A DNA stretch of 64,000 nucleotides, taken from contig PAJV01000071.1 in the NCBI GenBank assembly GCA_002706765.1, positions 1-64,000 on the forward strand, given 5' to 3'. Below the pieces are notes generated by a model. It ran no database searches. It saw only the letters and a program-made list of their open reading frames with translations, and had not been told where the DNA came from. The DNA is from Gimesia sp. (GTDB lineage: Bacteria; Planctomycetota; Planctomycetia; Planctomycetales; Planctomycetaceae). This document shows, in pieces, positions 26,431 to 35,492 of the stretch (its first letter is position 1; each line of letters opens with the position of its first letter). Both the position numbers and the translations under genes were made by a program.

Positions 26431-26566
26431 GTGTCTCCACTAACTAATTCCAAAGAGTGAGTGAATTTGGATTCTTGGGTGCCAATCAATTTTCACCACT
26501 GTACACAAATATCAACGGGTGTTCAACTACTGATGTGACACATATGCCGATTGATATTTAGAACAC

Positions 26567-27010
26567 TTGATATCCCCAAAATATATCCTAACTAAAGTGT
26601 CTGATGTTGATCTGGAGAACTGTAAGATCTTCATTGAGCAGGGGAAGGGCAGTAAGGACAGGAATGTTCTGTTTGGCAAGACGTTCGCCACTGCCCTGAA
26701 AACTCACATTGCCAACCGTCCTGTCAACCGCTGGTTGTTCCAATCGAAACGAGCATCCAAGTTTTCAACCCGTCGTGTTCAGCAGATTTTGAAGAAATAC
26801 TCTGAGGAAGCAGGAGTTAATGCAACTCCCCATACGTTTCGTCACCAAGCGATAACTTGGCTCACAAAGCACTCAAGATTGGCAGACGCTGAACTGCAAC
26901 CGATTACCGGTCATGCACGTCGGGAAACCCTGAGCATTTACCAGCACGTGGCTCTGGATAAACAACTGGAGGAAAAATACCAACAGACGATGCGGCAGGT
27001 CGACCTCTGA
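26567..27010 (+). pseudogene. Tyrosine recombinase (integrase), N-terminally truncated remnant
   Basis: Only the C-terminal catalytic half remains: VSDVDLENCKIFIEQGKGSKDRNV (Lys of the beta-hairpin), then ATPHTFRHQAITWL (HxxR), and ITGHARRETLSIYQHVAL (second His and the nucleophile Tyr). The first catalytic Arg motif (usually GLRxSEL) and the core-binding domain are missing upstream, where the 26431-26566 gap holds no matching frame. The frame begins at a TTG with no ribosome site. It probably represents the end of a former integrase of the island. Its stop is 48 bases before DR2. Confidence 0.8.
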
Positions 27011-27058
27011 GATTAAGACACCTGCGATCAAGGTGTGTCATTTATCTGATCTGAATCG

Positions 27059-27245
27059 CACATCAGATTGAGCTCGAAAGGGGCATTGGTGTTACAAAAA
27101 AGTAATAGCCGAATTGTTGGATAGTTTATGTGAAAAAGTTGCCCCCGGTGAGGGTTAATAATGGACCAAGCCCCCTATAGTTTATATACGAGGTGCTTGG
27201 GACAAAAATTCGTCTATGCAAAGTTGGTAACAAAAATTGGATTTT
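27059..27245. repeat. Direct repeat DR2 (about 185 bp), downstream of the integrase remnant
   Basis: The partner of 21592-21778. Both copies follow a recombinase gene in the same orientation, and together they bracket the SIR2-STAND gene and the integrase remnant. Between the integrase stop and DR2 there is an imperfect inverted repeat with arms GACACCT and AGGTGTGTC (27017-27039), the first arm matching the GACACCC motif family. From 27246 to 27414 I see nothing else. Confidence 0.75.
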
Positions 27246-27414
27246 CTGGCAGGCTGATGCTTATGAAATTATCTTGAAAAGATTTTAAGAAAGGCGAGTC
27301 TGTAAATATCGCCGATTGAAAATTGAAGCGGTTCAGATAGGCGAATTTCGCTGGAGTTTTTCATACCGGCGATATCAAACATCTTTTGAGCTTTGAAAAA
27401 TACATGGATCTAGT

Positions 27415-27714
27415 TCAATCGCTGATTGAATCGCTCTCTCCAGCTATTAGATTGGTAAAACCCGCAGTATCAATTTCATCCTTTGTTGCCCATTTTGCAC
27501 CAGTGGACAAAGCAAGGGAACTCTGTAATTGCTCAACATAATACTCTGGGGATTCTGGAAATAAAGCTGATTCAACAGAGATCTCCTCAAAATTCAGCCA
27601 AACAGAACCACATTCATCACAAAGTAAAGCAATCGTTTTGTTATCGCTACACATCCTGAATCCAATCAAGCCAGTACGGCAGATCGGACACAATTCTTCA
27701 ATGTAGTAAAACAT
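27415..27714 (-). CDS. Small zinc-ribbon protein
   Basis: A 99-residue protein starting MFYYIEELCPICRTG. The strong ribosome site CGGAGGAG seven bases before this ATG fixes the start, although the frame is open to 27819. Two CxxC knuckles (CPIC near residue 9 and CDEC near residue 33) form a rubredoxin-like zinc ribbon in a segment with LIGFRMCSDNKTIALLCDEC and SVWLNFEEI. I recognise this as a common planctomycete type of unknown role. The tail is acidic and probably flexible. Confidence 0.65.
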   Translation of the reverse strand: MFYYIEELCPICRTGLIGFRMCSDNKTIALLCDECGSVWLNFEEISVESALFPESPEYYVEQLQSSLALSTGAKWATKDEIDTAGFTNLIAGESDSISD

Positions 27715-27815
27715 ACTCTTACTCCTCCGGTATGTCGGAATATGGTCTTTTGTGAATTGATCAGACCAAACGTCTGAACCGAACAGCTTTTGCCTCAAGC
27801 AACAAAATTTCTCAT

Positions 27816-28106
27816 TCAATCTGTGGTAGATGCCGCAATCACCACAATCTGATTGCCGTCAGGATTCGATACCGACCAGAGAAAAGAACCCCACCATTCA
27901 TCTCCAGCCTCGAAATAATTTGACCAATTCGTCGGCCACTGAAAAATAATCGAGTCTTCTGAACCACAGATGATAACGTTCAGGAATTTATCAAATAATT
28001 CTCTCAAGTCATCTGTTGAAATTCCTATTCTGTGTGGAGGGGATGAAAACGCATGCCCTATTCTGTACCGATTGCGACTGACGGACTCCGACTTGTCCTT
28101 ATGCAT
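27816..28106 (-). CDS. Small hypothetical protein with WWG-FLW motif
   Basis: A 96-residue protein (HKDKSESVSRNRYRIGHAF, then IIFQWPTNWSNYFEAGDEWW, GSFLWSVSN and QIVVIAASTTD at the end). It has no signal peptide. The tryptophan-rich middle and the end pattern resemble small planctomycete proteins I cannot name. Its C-terminal coding segment of about 40 bases is repeated at 29433-29472 as a remnant. The downstream zinc-ribbon gene could be co-transcribed. Confidence 0.55.
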   Translation of the reverse strand: MHKDKSESVSRNRYRIGHAFSSPPHRIGISTDDLRELFDKFLNVIICGSEDSIIFQWPTNWSNYFEAGDEWWGSFLWSVSNPDGNQIVVIAASTTD

Positions 28107-28190
28107 CGTACTCAGTTATTTTGAGAAGTTCAGGCAGAGTCTTTTGCCTGATGCCCTCAAAAGAGCCACTGTACCACCACCGTTACAGTT

Positions 28191-28934
28191 CTAATCCGTC
28201 TTGCTGCTGTTATCGTTGGTGATATACGGTGGTCTGTAATCCCCTTGGATAATCTCTTTTATCTCTTCGTTGGTGAGATACGGTGGTCCGTGACCCCATT
28301 TTGAGACAATCTGCATTACATTTCCTTCAGACAGAGAGACCCCCCCAGAGGCTGTACTCTTCTCCAAATGCTCCTTGATGGTGTCGTTAGTTTTACGGAT
28401 ATATTCAAAACTACTATTGTCACTCTCCCATATTTGAAAACCGCTCACGTCATCGAGATCGTCTGCACCGGTCAGCCTGAAAGAGGAATATGTCGAATAA
28501 TCTTTGTTTCCTGTAGATAATATTGAGCAGTAAAGATCTGAATGCGGATATGCATAAAGCGATTTAGTTAAACATGAATAATATTTTTTATTGTTCATGA
28601 TGTTATTTACATCTGACAAAGATTGAACAGACAGCGTTCCCGTTACATAGTTTCGATTTTCCTTGAGTAAAAACGTTCCGTTATCCCAGACTGCAAAGGT
28701 AATTTCGGGCTGAAACAGATCGTTGTACGATGCGAAACGAGTTTGAAAAACTGCGATCATTGGCTTATTGAAAAAATAAGCAGGAAGATCAGATGAAATA
28801 TCAGACTCATCTGAGAACTGTGGTAATTCCTCTATCGGACGGGAAGTGTTGGTCGAAATTCCACGGTGACAACTAGAAAGACAAGTACAAAATAATAATA
28901 ATGAGATAAGTGATATGATGTAACGGACATACAT
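28191..28934 (-). CDS. Lipoprotein of unknown function
   Basis: I choose the ATG ending at 28934 (MYVRYIISLISLLLF), with GAGAGGTG before it; the lipobox is CLSSC. The 247-residue protein has no family I recognise; it ends with two GPPYLTNEEI / RPPYITND-like repeats. The frame continues upstream to an ATG at 29141 that has its own ribosome site (AGGTGA). That extra stretch (KLATLSTEQKQLLESFSDAG, DFIHFECDQDTSNYETHRK) looks like the start of a different small soluble protein, so it may be a truncated gene fused in frame to this one. Confidence 0.55.
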   Translation of the reverse strand: MYVRYIISLISLLLFCTCLSSCHRGISTNTSRPIEELPQFSDESDISSDLPAYFFNKPMIAVFQTRFASYNDLFQPEITFAVWDNGTFLLKENRNYVTGTLSVQSLSDVNNIMNNKKYYSCLTKSLYAYPHSDLYCSILSTGNKDYSTYSSFRLTGADDLDDVSGFQIWESDNSSFEYIRKTNDTIKEHLEKSTASGGVSLSEGNVMQIVSKWGHGPPYLTNEEIKEIIQGDYRPPYITNDNSSKTD

Positions 28935-29141
28935 TCCGCACCTCTCTTTAAGTGAAATATATACTATTACACGGACACGACGTTGAAGCTCTTTAAATCC
29001 CAGAATGACTGCCTTGCGATGTGTTTCATAATTGGACGTATCTTGGTCGCACTCGAAGTGGATGAAATCAACAACTCCTCCTGCATCAGAGAAACTTTCA
29101 AGCAGTTGTTTCTGCTCTGTGGATAGAGTTGCGAGTTTCAT

Positions 29142-29536
29142 TTGTCACCTAAAGTGAGACTGTATAAAATGTTAGATGGATTTACTATACCGATATGGTT
29201 TGATTTTACCACTAGATTGTTTCACTCAGGGACATGGTGACCTCGTACACGTCAAACTGCTTTACAGGATAACTTGAATTACGTTGTTTTGATCGGATTT
29301 GGTTCTATGGCTTATAAACAATGGCACTCAAACGGGCATGTCATAGAACTAGAACATGGATGGTGGTCGGGGGCAGCAAAGGTGACCATCGATGGCCAAT
29401 TAGAGTTAGATACAGTCGATTAAATCTTCATCTTCAATCTGTGGTTGATGCCGCAATCACCACAATCTGGTTCTCTGAACGTGTCCCCGAAGATTAAGCA
29501 GGTATATTCACAACAATATGTGCCAGTTATTTAAGA
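29142..29536. other. Remnant-rich gap with two gene fragments
   Basis: A short plus-strand frame at 29307-29423 (MAYKQWHSNGHVIELEHGWW, 38 aa) reads like the beginning of a longer protein (W..G..IELEHG.WSG...VTIDG) and ends early. On the minus strand 29420-29530 reads TYCCEYTCLIFGDTF and DCGDCGINHRLKMKI, a cysteine-rich tail with no start. The block 29433-29472 is nearly identical to 27816-27856. These look like leftovers of rearrangement. Confidence 0.4.
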
Positions 29537-29923
29537 ATGCAAACAATGAAAGTCCATATTATCTATGAAATGAGGCTTTCCGAAGTCGCTTTGGTTTCAC
29601 GTAAAAAGCCTGCACCAGAACGAATCTGGATTGCGATCGGAGAAATTCCTCTAGTGGATGAAGATGATGATTTAGACGAATTCGTTTTAGAGCCTATATA
29701 TGAATTCAATCCTGAAACAGGAAAGAAAGAGTTAAGTACACGCTACTTCATGGGGGCTTTTTCAGCAGACCACATGCTCAATGTTCAACAGTCCCATAAA
29801 TTAATTAAGCTGATGGATTTTTTAGAAGGAGGGGATGAAGGTCTCGATTTCGTCAAAAATATGCATGACATATTCATCCAATTAGGGCATGAAGTAATTC
29901 TTATTGAAACGGTTGACTATTAG
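29537..29923 (+). CDS. Hypothetical protein, 128 aa
   Basis: A soluble, acidic protein (MKVHIIYEMRLSEVALVSRK, PLVDEDDDLDEFVLEP, FMGAFSADHMLNVQQSHKLI, IFIQLGHEVILIET). No family recognised; no strong ribosome site; the start may be at 29546. The fold looks alpha/beta. It sits among immunity-like small proteins and could be one, but that is a guess. Confidence 0.5.
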   Translation: MQTMKVHIIYEMRLSEVALVSRKKPAPERIWIAIGEIPLVDEDDDLDEFVLEPIYEFNPETGKKELSTRYFMGAFSADHMLNVQQSHKLIKLMDFLEGGDEGLDFVKNMHDIFIQLGHEVILIETVDY

Positions 29924-30117
29924 ACAATACCCCGGAGATAAGGGGGCAAAATAAACCGACAAATTAGCTCAGAAAAATAGATACGAACATATCACAAAAA
30001 GAATTCAAATGTTCCTGTCCGACAGGTAAAATGAAGTCATACTTCGAATCTACATCATGTTGCTGAGTGGTTCACAAGACGTTGGTATAATGCACCTTAA
30101 ATCTGGAGCTATTGGAT

Positions 30118-31257
30118 ATGACATACACGACATTCCCTGTTTCGCCGGATGTTACTCCCAAAACACCACCAGAGAAAGTGGACTACATTGGTAAGTTGAG
30201 AGTTGCCCTTCGACGACCAATTGAAGCGACATGGCTTCCTCGTGAACCACTTGTTGCCTGTGATGATGACCATGCTTTGATAACGGCAATGAAACTATCC
30301 TTTTACGATCACTTTCCATTACGACTATCACCAGACTCGATCTGGATCACACTGGCTCGTGGCTTTGCACTTCATGTGAATGAAAACGCCGAAGCTTTAC
30401 GACACCGTTTTGTCTCACATTCGGGGAAGCAAGATCTGAAAGTATGTCGCATGGACTTTATGCCGGGCGAAGATAATCCGTGGCCAGAAGTTTTTGAGGA
30501 GTTCAGCGATCAGATTGCTGAACAGACCGGGGGCATGTCCGAACTGGTCCAAGCAGACTTTAGCACAACCGGGCCAGTGGAGCGTGCTGTTTCAAATCTG
30601 ATGGCGATGGAAACGTTCAAGTCATATTTTGAGTACATCTTGTATGCAGGATGCGGGACTCCCTCAATCACGCTCACTGGAACGATTGAAGATTGGGAAA
30701 AGCTGCGGCAACGGGTGCAGCGATTTGCTGACTATGGGCTGAATGATTGGATCAATGCACTCGATCCGGTTCTTGAAGAGTTTGTTGATGCTAAAAAAGG
30801 GCAGGTAAATACTGATTTCTGGAAGTCTATGTTCCGCTATAACAGTGGATCAGGTCCTGCGGTCATGACCGGGTGGGCCAATGTACTGTTTCCTTATTTC
30901 AAGAATTCCGAATCAGAGAAGCTCTATCCAAATCCGTTTCTGAATGACTGGCGAGAGCGATTGACCATAGATGATCAACAGGACTGGCAAGAACGTGGAG
31001 GGAATCCGCAGGGAGTCGGTTTGGCTGCTATTCCATCCTGCTTCACGTCTGTTCCTCTCACGGTCTTCTGGGGCAAGGAAGAAGCAAAGATGCGACTAGT
31101 CGGTGGACTTCTTGGTGTTTCTCAAAACAGCGACTCTTTAGAAGTCGAACCAGAGTGTGGGTGGGTTGTCGTCTATGAAGAACCTATCGACACGCTTTCC
31201 GCTGAATACCATTTTCTTGAGGAGCAACAGCGTTACCGGGAATCAAGGGGAAATTAA
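30118..31257 (+). CDS. DUF4419 domain protein
   Basis: A 379-residue protein with the DUF4419 pattern throughout: DDHALITAMKLSFYDHFPLR, LSPDSIWITLARGFALHVN, AEALRHRFVSHSGKQDL, FSTTGPVERAVSNLMAMETF, YILYAGCGTPSITLTGTIED, WANVLFPYF and AAIPSCFTSVPLTVFWGKEE. The start ATG at 30118 is preceded by GGAG at about ten bases; an in-frame TTG is at 30112. DUF4419 proteins occur in bacteria and fungi and have no settled function. It is a single gene, with no obvious operon partner. Confidence 0.88.
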   Translation: MTYTTFPVSPDVTPKTPPEKVDYIGKLRVALRRPIEATWLPREPLVACDDDHALITAMKLSFYDHFPLRLSPDSIWITLARGFALHVNENAEALRHRFVSHSGKQDLKVCRMDFMPGEDNPWPEVFEEFSDQIAEQTGGMSELVQADFSTTGPVERAVSNLMAMETFKSYFEYILYAGCGTPSITLTGTIEDWEKLRQRVQRFADYGLNDWINALDPVLEEFVDAKKGQVNTDFWKSMFRYNSGSGPAVMTGWANVLFPYFKNSESEKLYPNPFLNDWRERLTIDDQQDWQERGGNPQGVGLAAIPSCFTSVPLTVFWGKEEAKMRLVGGLLGVSQNSDSLEVEPECGWVVVYEEPIDTLSAEYHFLEEQQRYRESRGN

Positions 31258-31326
31258 CCATTCATTCTGGCATGAAAGAAAGTCGTTAAGCCTGTAGCTG
31301 TTGTCATTCGTGTGGACAGAGCATCA

Positions 31327-31597
31327 TGAAATGCTTGGAGTGGAAATCACCGACTTCACAAGAAGTGTGGGAGCAATTTGGTTATTGGAGATCTGGAAGA
31401 TCTACCTTTATTTAAATATTGGTCAGTACCAGTACCGGATATGGGAAGAAATCGTGCTGCTCGAACGTTGGATAAGAGATTATAATTTCATCAGGCCTAA
31501 AATTCACTGGATTGCTGGACTCCGTTATCGAAAGCGTAGCAGATCAGACATGAGTACAACAAAAGTTATGTCTTATGAATGGTGTCATTCATTGTGA
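31327..31597 (+). pseudogene. Probable degraded small gene
   Basis: No single frame makes sense here. The ATG at 31327 reads MKCLEWKSPTSQEVWEQFGY; a different frame then continues GDLEDLPLFKYWSVPVPDMG and stops near 31480; a third frame follows. The composition looks coding and the frames would join with one-base shifts, so I read it as a frameshifted remnant of a small protein of unknown family. Confidence 0.3.
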
Positions 31598-31669
31598 AGA
31601 GGTCATCCATAGTGAGGTGAGCTATTCAAAAATGTAAAAATTCATTTAAGCCAAAAGCTGGTATGGTCT

Positions 31670-32305
31670 ATGATGGAAAGTGATACAAACTGCCCTATCA
31701 AACATGCAATCATTTCAATGGTCGAACAGTCTTTTCCCAACAAAATAATAATCGATTATGAAGATTCATTATGGGCAGAAGAAACACAAGTATTATTAAA
31801 TGAAATCCTTGGAAAGCATTGGCATGACTTAGAGGAAAACAATTTAATAAAATATTCTTACGCTATTTACTGGCTTGGTCCTCAAACATGCGTCCAAGTG
31901 TTGCCAGCATTAATGAAAATTATATTAATAAAAGATTTTGACTGTGAATTCGTAACGGAAAATACAATCAAGCTGCTCACAAAATCTGGCAAGTATTCAA
32001 ATTATAGTGCTCTCGACATTTTAGAGTCGAGCTTGAAGCGAATTCTTGAAGAGGACCTTTATGTGCCGGATATATTGTCTCCTCTGATACATAAACTTCA
32101 ATCTAAACTAAATGAGTCCATTCAAGCGTTATCCGAAGATCACGACATTGAGCAAGCTTTTGTATCTCGCTTTGAGAATATGAAGGACCTACTAACCACT
32201 CAACAACACGAGCTAATTCATTATTTTCTTTTATATCTATCAGGCTCACAAATGCCAGATCTGGAAACTCGTGATGCAGCGAAAAATGCAGCATTGTATT
32301 GGTAA
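31670..32305 (+). CDS. DUF6714-like protein
   Basis: A 211-residue AT-rich gene. Residues 30-90 follow the pattern I associate with DUF6714: DSLWAEETQVLLNEILGKHW, HDLEENNLIKYSYAIYWLGP, QTCVQVLPALMKIILI. The C-terminal half is helical (LLTTQQHELIHYFLLYLSGS). Such proteins are often found beside toxin-immunity and defence genes; their role is not known to me. The start is one of two adjacent ATG codons. Confidence 0.6.
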   Translation: MMESDTNCPIKHAIISMVEQSFPNKIIIDYEDSLWAEETQVLLNEILGKHWHDLEENNLIKYSYAIYWLGPQTCVQVLPALMKIILIKDFDCEFVTENTIKLLTKSGKYSNYSALDILESSLKRILEEDLYVPDILSPLIHKLQSKLNESIQALSEDHDIEQAFVSRFENMKDLLTTQQHELIHYFLLYLSGSQMPDLETRDAAKNAALYW

Positions 32306-32383
32306 TATCTCGACTCTTCCTCAAATCGAATGGTAATGATAATTTACCCATTAGAAGACGTATTTGTGAGTTCAAGCTCGTTG

Positions 32384-33451
32384 CTACTTAGACAAATCGA
32401 AGTTCCTGATGCACCAGATGCCCTCACTATCTTTGCCCTCAGAAACAGGAGCAGAAAAGAACAATTCATGAGTGGCAGGACAATATCTGGGAAATCTCCC
32501 AATCACCAATTCTCCATCTACTTCGATCTGTTTTTCATATTTCGCAAATACATCGTCTTTCACTGAGTCTCTGGTAAGGACGATGAATTCACCGAACGCT
32601 CCATGAGCGGTATTAGTGCGTTTTGTAAGTATCAGCGATAAACCATCGTCAGTCACAAAGGGAGTAGTTGCCGGGATCGGATTGGGATGAGGAAGGATGC
32701 GATGTATCTTTGCGATATCCCATTTAGAAGATCTGTTTTTGCGAGTGACAACCCAATGACCTTTCTGATCATCAGCAGGACCATAGCAGGACAAATATAA
32801 TGAAAGCCCATCTGGAGAAAGACACGGAGTCATTAAAATGCCCATATCAAGAAGTTCTCGAATTTCTCTCGGTGGTGGAAAATCACTCTTAATGTTGTCT
32901 CGGGTAGAGAAGAATAATTTCCTTCCCATATCCTGATTACCAAGTTTTAATGAGCGACAAAGAACCATATACAGTCCATCTTCGGTTGTGGAGGGCATGA
33001 AACCGTCGAACAATCTGGATTGCTTTTGGAATGGCTCGTCTACATTCTTTCGTTGAGCCTCCCAGATGGCATCATCTCTCGTCCAGTAAATGGTTAAGCC
33101 ATCTTTGGAAATCCAAGGAGCGAAATTGGGAGAAGCGATATTCAATTCATCCAGAGCGACAACCTTGGGGTTTGGGGACGCACCATTCTGGGATGTTTCG
33201 ATTTTCAGAACTGTCTCCAGATCAAGGTGGTAACTCAATGTTACTTTTTGACCGGCTTTGAGATTGGATATGTCGGCACTTTTACTGACATCAAGCTCTG
33301 TGGTTTTGCCCTTTCTTTCAACAGTGATCTTGTTGTTCTTTACGTCGACTGATTTGATAGTAGCTTCAATCGAAACGACTTCTGCGTTTACATTATTGAT
33401 TGCCATAAACAAGGTCATGACAAAGCAAATAGTGGCTAACGTGCTGTACAT
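32384..33451 (-). CDS. Secreted PD40/TolB-like beta-propeller protein, copy B
   Basis: A 355-residue protein with a signal peptide (MYSTLATICFVMTLFMAINN). Residues 25-85 form a small beta-rich domain (VVSIEATIKSVDVKNNKITV, LKAGQKVTLSYHL). The rest carries WD40-like PD40 repeats (SKDGLTIYWTRDD, SPDGLSLYLSCYG, TDDGLSLILTKRT). It is a tandem paralogue of the gene at 33522-34589: same length, same order of domains. A periplasmic or surface location is likely. Function unknown. Confidence 0.75.
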   Translation of the reverse strand: MYSTLATICFVMTLFMAINNVNAEVVSIEATIKSVDVKNNKITVERKGKTTELDVSKSADISNLKAGQKVTLSYHLDLETVLKIETSQNGASPNPKVVALDELNIASPNFAPWISKDGLTIYWTRDDAIWEAQRKNVDEPFQKQSRLFDGFMPSTTEDGLYMVLCRSLKLGNQDMGRKLFFSTRDNIKSDFPPPREIRELLDMGILMTPCLSPDGLSLYLSCYGPADDQKGHWVVTRKNRSSKWDIAKIHRILPHPNPIPATTPFVTDDGLSLILTKRTNTAHGAFGEFIVLTRDSVKDDVFAKYEKQIEVDGELVIGRFPRYCPATHELFFSAPVSEGKDSEGIWCIRNFDLSK

Positions 33452-33521
33452 TCTGGTTACCTTTAAATTCGAGTCTTGTTGAACCTGTGATTTAGTGATC
33501 AGGATTGAAAGTTGGGGGCAA

Positions 33522-34589
33522 TCATTTCACCTCCGGTATCACTTTCTCAGGATTAAAGTTCTTCAACACCATCAATTTCAACTCACCATTTCCATTTTCT
33601 GGCTCTCCTGCAAAAAATAATTCATTAGTCGTTTCGACATATCTTGGGAATATTCCCCGAACAGTGTTTTCATTAAGATTCAAAATACTGGCAGAATGAA
33701 ATCCTCCATCTGCGTCTTTCCCAGAGTGGATGATGATGTTCGATCCTTGAGAAATGTCTTTACTGGTACAAAATAAATATTTCCCATCACGTGAAACATA
33801 AGGATATTTCATTTTGCCGATTTGAGTTAATTTCAGTGGTTCAGGCTTACTCCAGTTTGAAGACTTGGTTTTTCTGGTCATGAACTGAATCTGAGCTCCA
33901 AACCCTTTCCTCATGCTATCGCAGTAAAGAGTCAGACCATCAGATGAGAGGCAAGGACCTGCAAGAAACCCACCTTCGAGCACAGCGGAAGTAATTCTCG
34001 ATGGTCTCTTGAAATTATCCTCAACAGAACTTCTTGTTGTTCGATAGAGTCCTCTATTTAGGAAAAGGATCATTTCGAGTCCGTCATCTGAAACAGTAAA
34101 GTCCATCGCAGGAATCAGACGCTTGGGATTTTCGAACAACGACTCTGCATCATTCCTCGTAGCACTCCATACCCAGCGAGTTTGTTGTGATGGTTCTTTA
34201 GTGGTGAAAAAAATTGTCAAACCATCTAAGGAAAGCCATGGATTGCTTTCCTCTCCATTTGTATCAAGCTCATTTAAAACGACCAGTTCTGGTTTCTTTT
34301 CGACAGGTGAAAGGACATCTATTTCAAGGACAATTCCCAATGTGTCATGGAATTTCAGTTTGACATCTTGTCCTGCCTGTAATGAACTTGAATTTAATGG
34401 TTTGTTCTTTGCCGTGATTTTGGTGTTTTTGCTGAGCTCCAGATCCAAAGTATTATCTTTGTCGATCACCGAGATTGTACGTTTTGTTGGATCGACGGAT
34501 TTGATCTTGCCGTCGATTGATTTCTCGGCAGCATGAACTGTGGCTGCAATGAGTAAGACAGCAATAACTGATACGTAAAATCGAAACAT
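33522..34589 (-). CDS. Secreted PD40/TolB-like beta-propeller protein, copy A
   Basis: A 355-residue protein, signal peptide MFRFYVSVIAVLLIAATVHA. The N-terminal domain (SIDGKIKSVDPTKRTISVID, LQAGQDVKLKFHD) and PD40 repeats (SLDGLTIFFTTKE, SSDGLTLYCDSMR, SRDGKYLFCTSKD) match copy B. The two genes lie 70 bases apart on the same strand and arose by duplication. A ribosome site AAAGGAG lies upstream of the ATG. Confidence 0.75.
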   Translation of the reverse strand: MFRFYVSVIAVLLIAATVHAAEKSIDGKIKSVDPTKRTISVIDKDNTLDLELSKNTKITAKNKPLNSSSLQAGQDVKLKFHDTLGIVLEIDVLSPVEKKPELVVLNELDTNGEESNPWLSLDGLTIFFTTKEPSQQTRWVWSATRNDAESLFENPKRLIPAMDFTVSDDGLEMILFLNRGLYRTTRSSVEDNFKRPSRITSAVLEGGFLAGPCLSSDGLTLYCDSMRKGFGAQIQFMTRKTKSSNWSKPEPLKLTQIGKMKYPYVSRDGKYLFCTSKDISQGSNIIIHSGKDADGGFHSASILNLNENTVRGIFPRYVETTNELFFAGEPENGNGELKLMVLKNFNPEKVIPEVK

Positions 34590-34612
34590 TATCGTCTCCT
34601 TTGTAAGGGGGA

Positions 34613-35152
34613 TTAATTTCTAATCACTGAATTGCAATTGGGGCAAATCACACCGGTAGTCTCAAACGCTCCAAAACTTGGTTCTCTTACAATTGTCCCA
34701 CAGCCATGGCACTGGCTCAGGTCATTGCCATGACCACAGTTCCAGCAGGTGTCGTTTCCATGCTCCACTCTTGCTCCGCATCTTGGACACTGGAAACGCC
34801 AATGAGCAGGAGGAATGAAATCAGTGACAGGTTCTCTCAATCCGCCAATTCTTTGAGTCCAAGAGTCTGTATTGAAGGGAGGCGGCAAGCCATCAAAATA
34901 TGGATCGCCACCTTTGGCGATGTATTTCCGATAGGCTGGATCATGGCCGTAACAGACAGCCCCGATCAATCGCACGCCCGTCCAACTGAAAAGTAGAAGA
35001 CCAAGTGGTCCGGCGATGCCACCTAGCACGCAAGGAATGAAGCCCCAGTTCACGCCAAGGATACCCGTGAAGTAAAACAACAAAAATCCACCTATAAAAC
35101 CGACAAGCCCCAAACGAGCTACGATCACAAGTCTGGAGGTCCTAGTGCTCAT
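34613..35152 (-). CDS. Membrane protein with C-terminal zinc ribbons
   Basis: A 179-residue protein. Two TM segments near residues 12-60 (VARLGLVGFIGGFLLFYFTG and GGIAGPLGLLLFSWTGVRLI), then a soluble part with four to six CxxC knuckles: CPRCGARVEHGNDTCWNCGH, QCHGCGTIV and VICPNCNSVI. The start overlaps the end of the gene at 35142 by 11 bases, so they are translated together. Probably a planctomycete-specific membrane protein of unknown role. Confidence 0.65.
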   Translation of the reverse strand: MSTRTSRLVIVARLGLVGFIGGFLLFYFTGILGVNWGFIPCVLGGIAGPLGLLLFSWTGVRLIGAVCYGHDPAYRKYIAKGGDPYFDGLPPPFNTDSWTQRIGGLREPVTDFIPPAHWRFQCPRCGARVEHGNDTCWNCGHGNDLSQCHGCGTIVREPSFGAFETTGVICPNCNSVIRN

Positions 35153-35438
35153 CTGAATTGCCTCTGTAGATCAAACCAGCAATGACAAGCCAGAAACAGA
35201 GTGATCCACCCCACCCCCAGTAACTGAAAAACACAGCTTTGAAGGCGGCTTCCAGATTGGCAACAAAAGGCCAAACTGTGAGGACTGCTGGCAGGAGAAA
35301 AACAGCAGCGATTAACAGAAAGATAACGCCAGCTAAATCGCCCTCAGTATTTCTTGGCTCGACATATCCGCAATGCCGACAGATCGGACGCATTTCCCCC
35401 GGTGGTAATTCTCTTCCGCATCTATTACACATATCCAT
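35142..35438 (-). CDS. Small zinc-ribbon membrane protein
   Basis: A 98-residue protein starting MDMCNRCGRELPPGEM; the ATG at 35438 is eight bases after GGGGAG. A zinc ribbon (CNRCG and CRHCG) is followed by two TM segments (VIFLLIAAVFLLPAVLTVWP and FFSYWGWGGSLCFWLVIAGL). It overlaps the next zinc-ribbon membrane gene and forms a pair with it. Confidence 0.65.
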   Translation of the reverse strand: MDMCNRCGRELPPGEMRPICRHCGYVEPRNTEGDLAGVIFLLIAAVFLLPAVLTVWPFVANLEAAFKAVFFSYWGWGGSLCFWLVIAGLIYRGNSDEH

Positions 35439-35492
35439 GCCTGAGTCTCCCCGCAAATTGAGATAGTGTTGATAGTCATTCGATTCAGTGTT

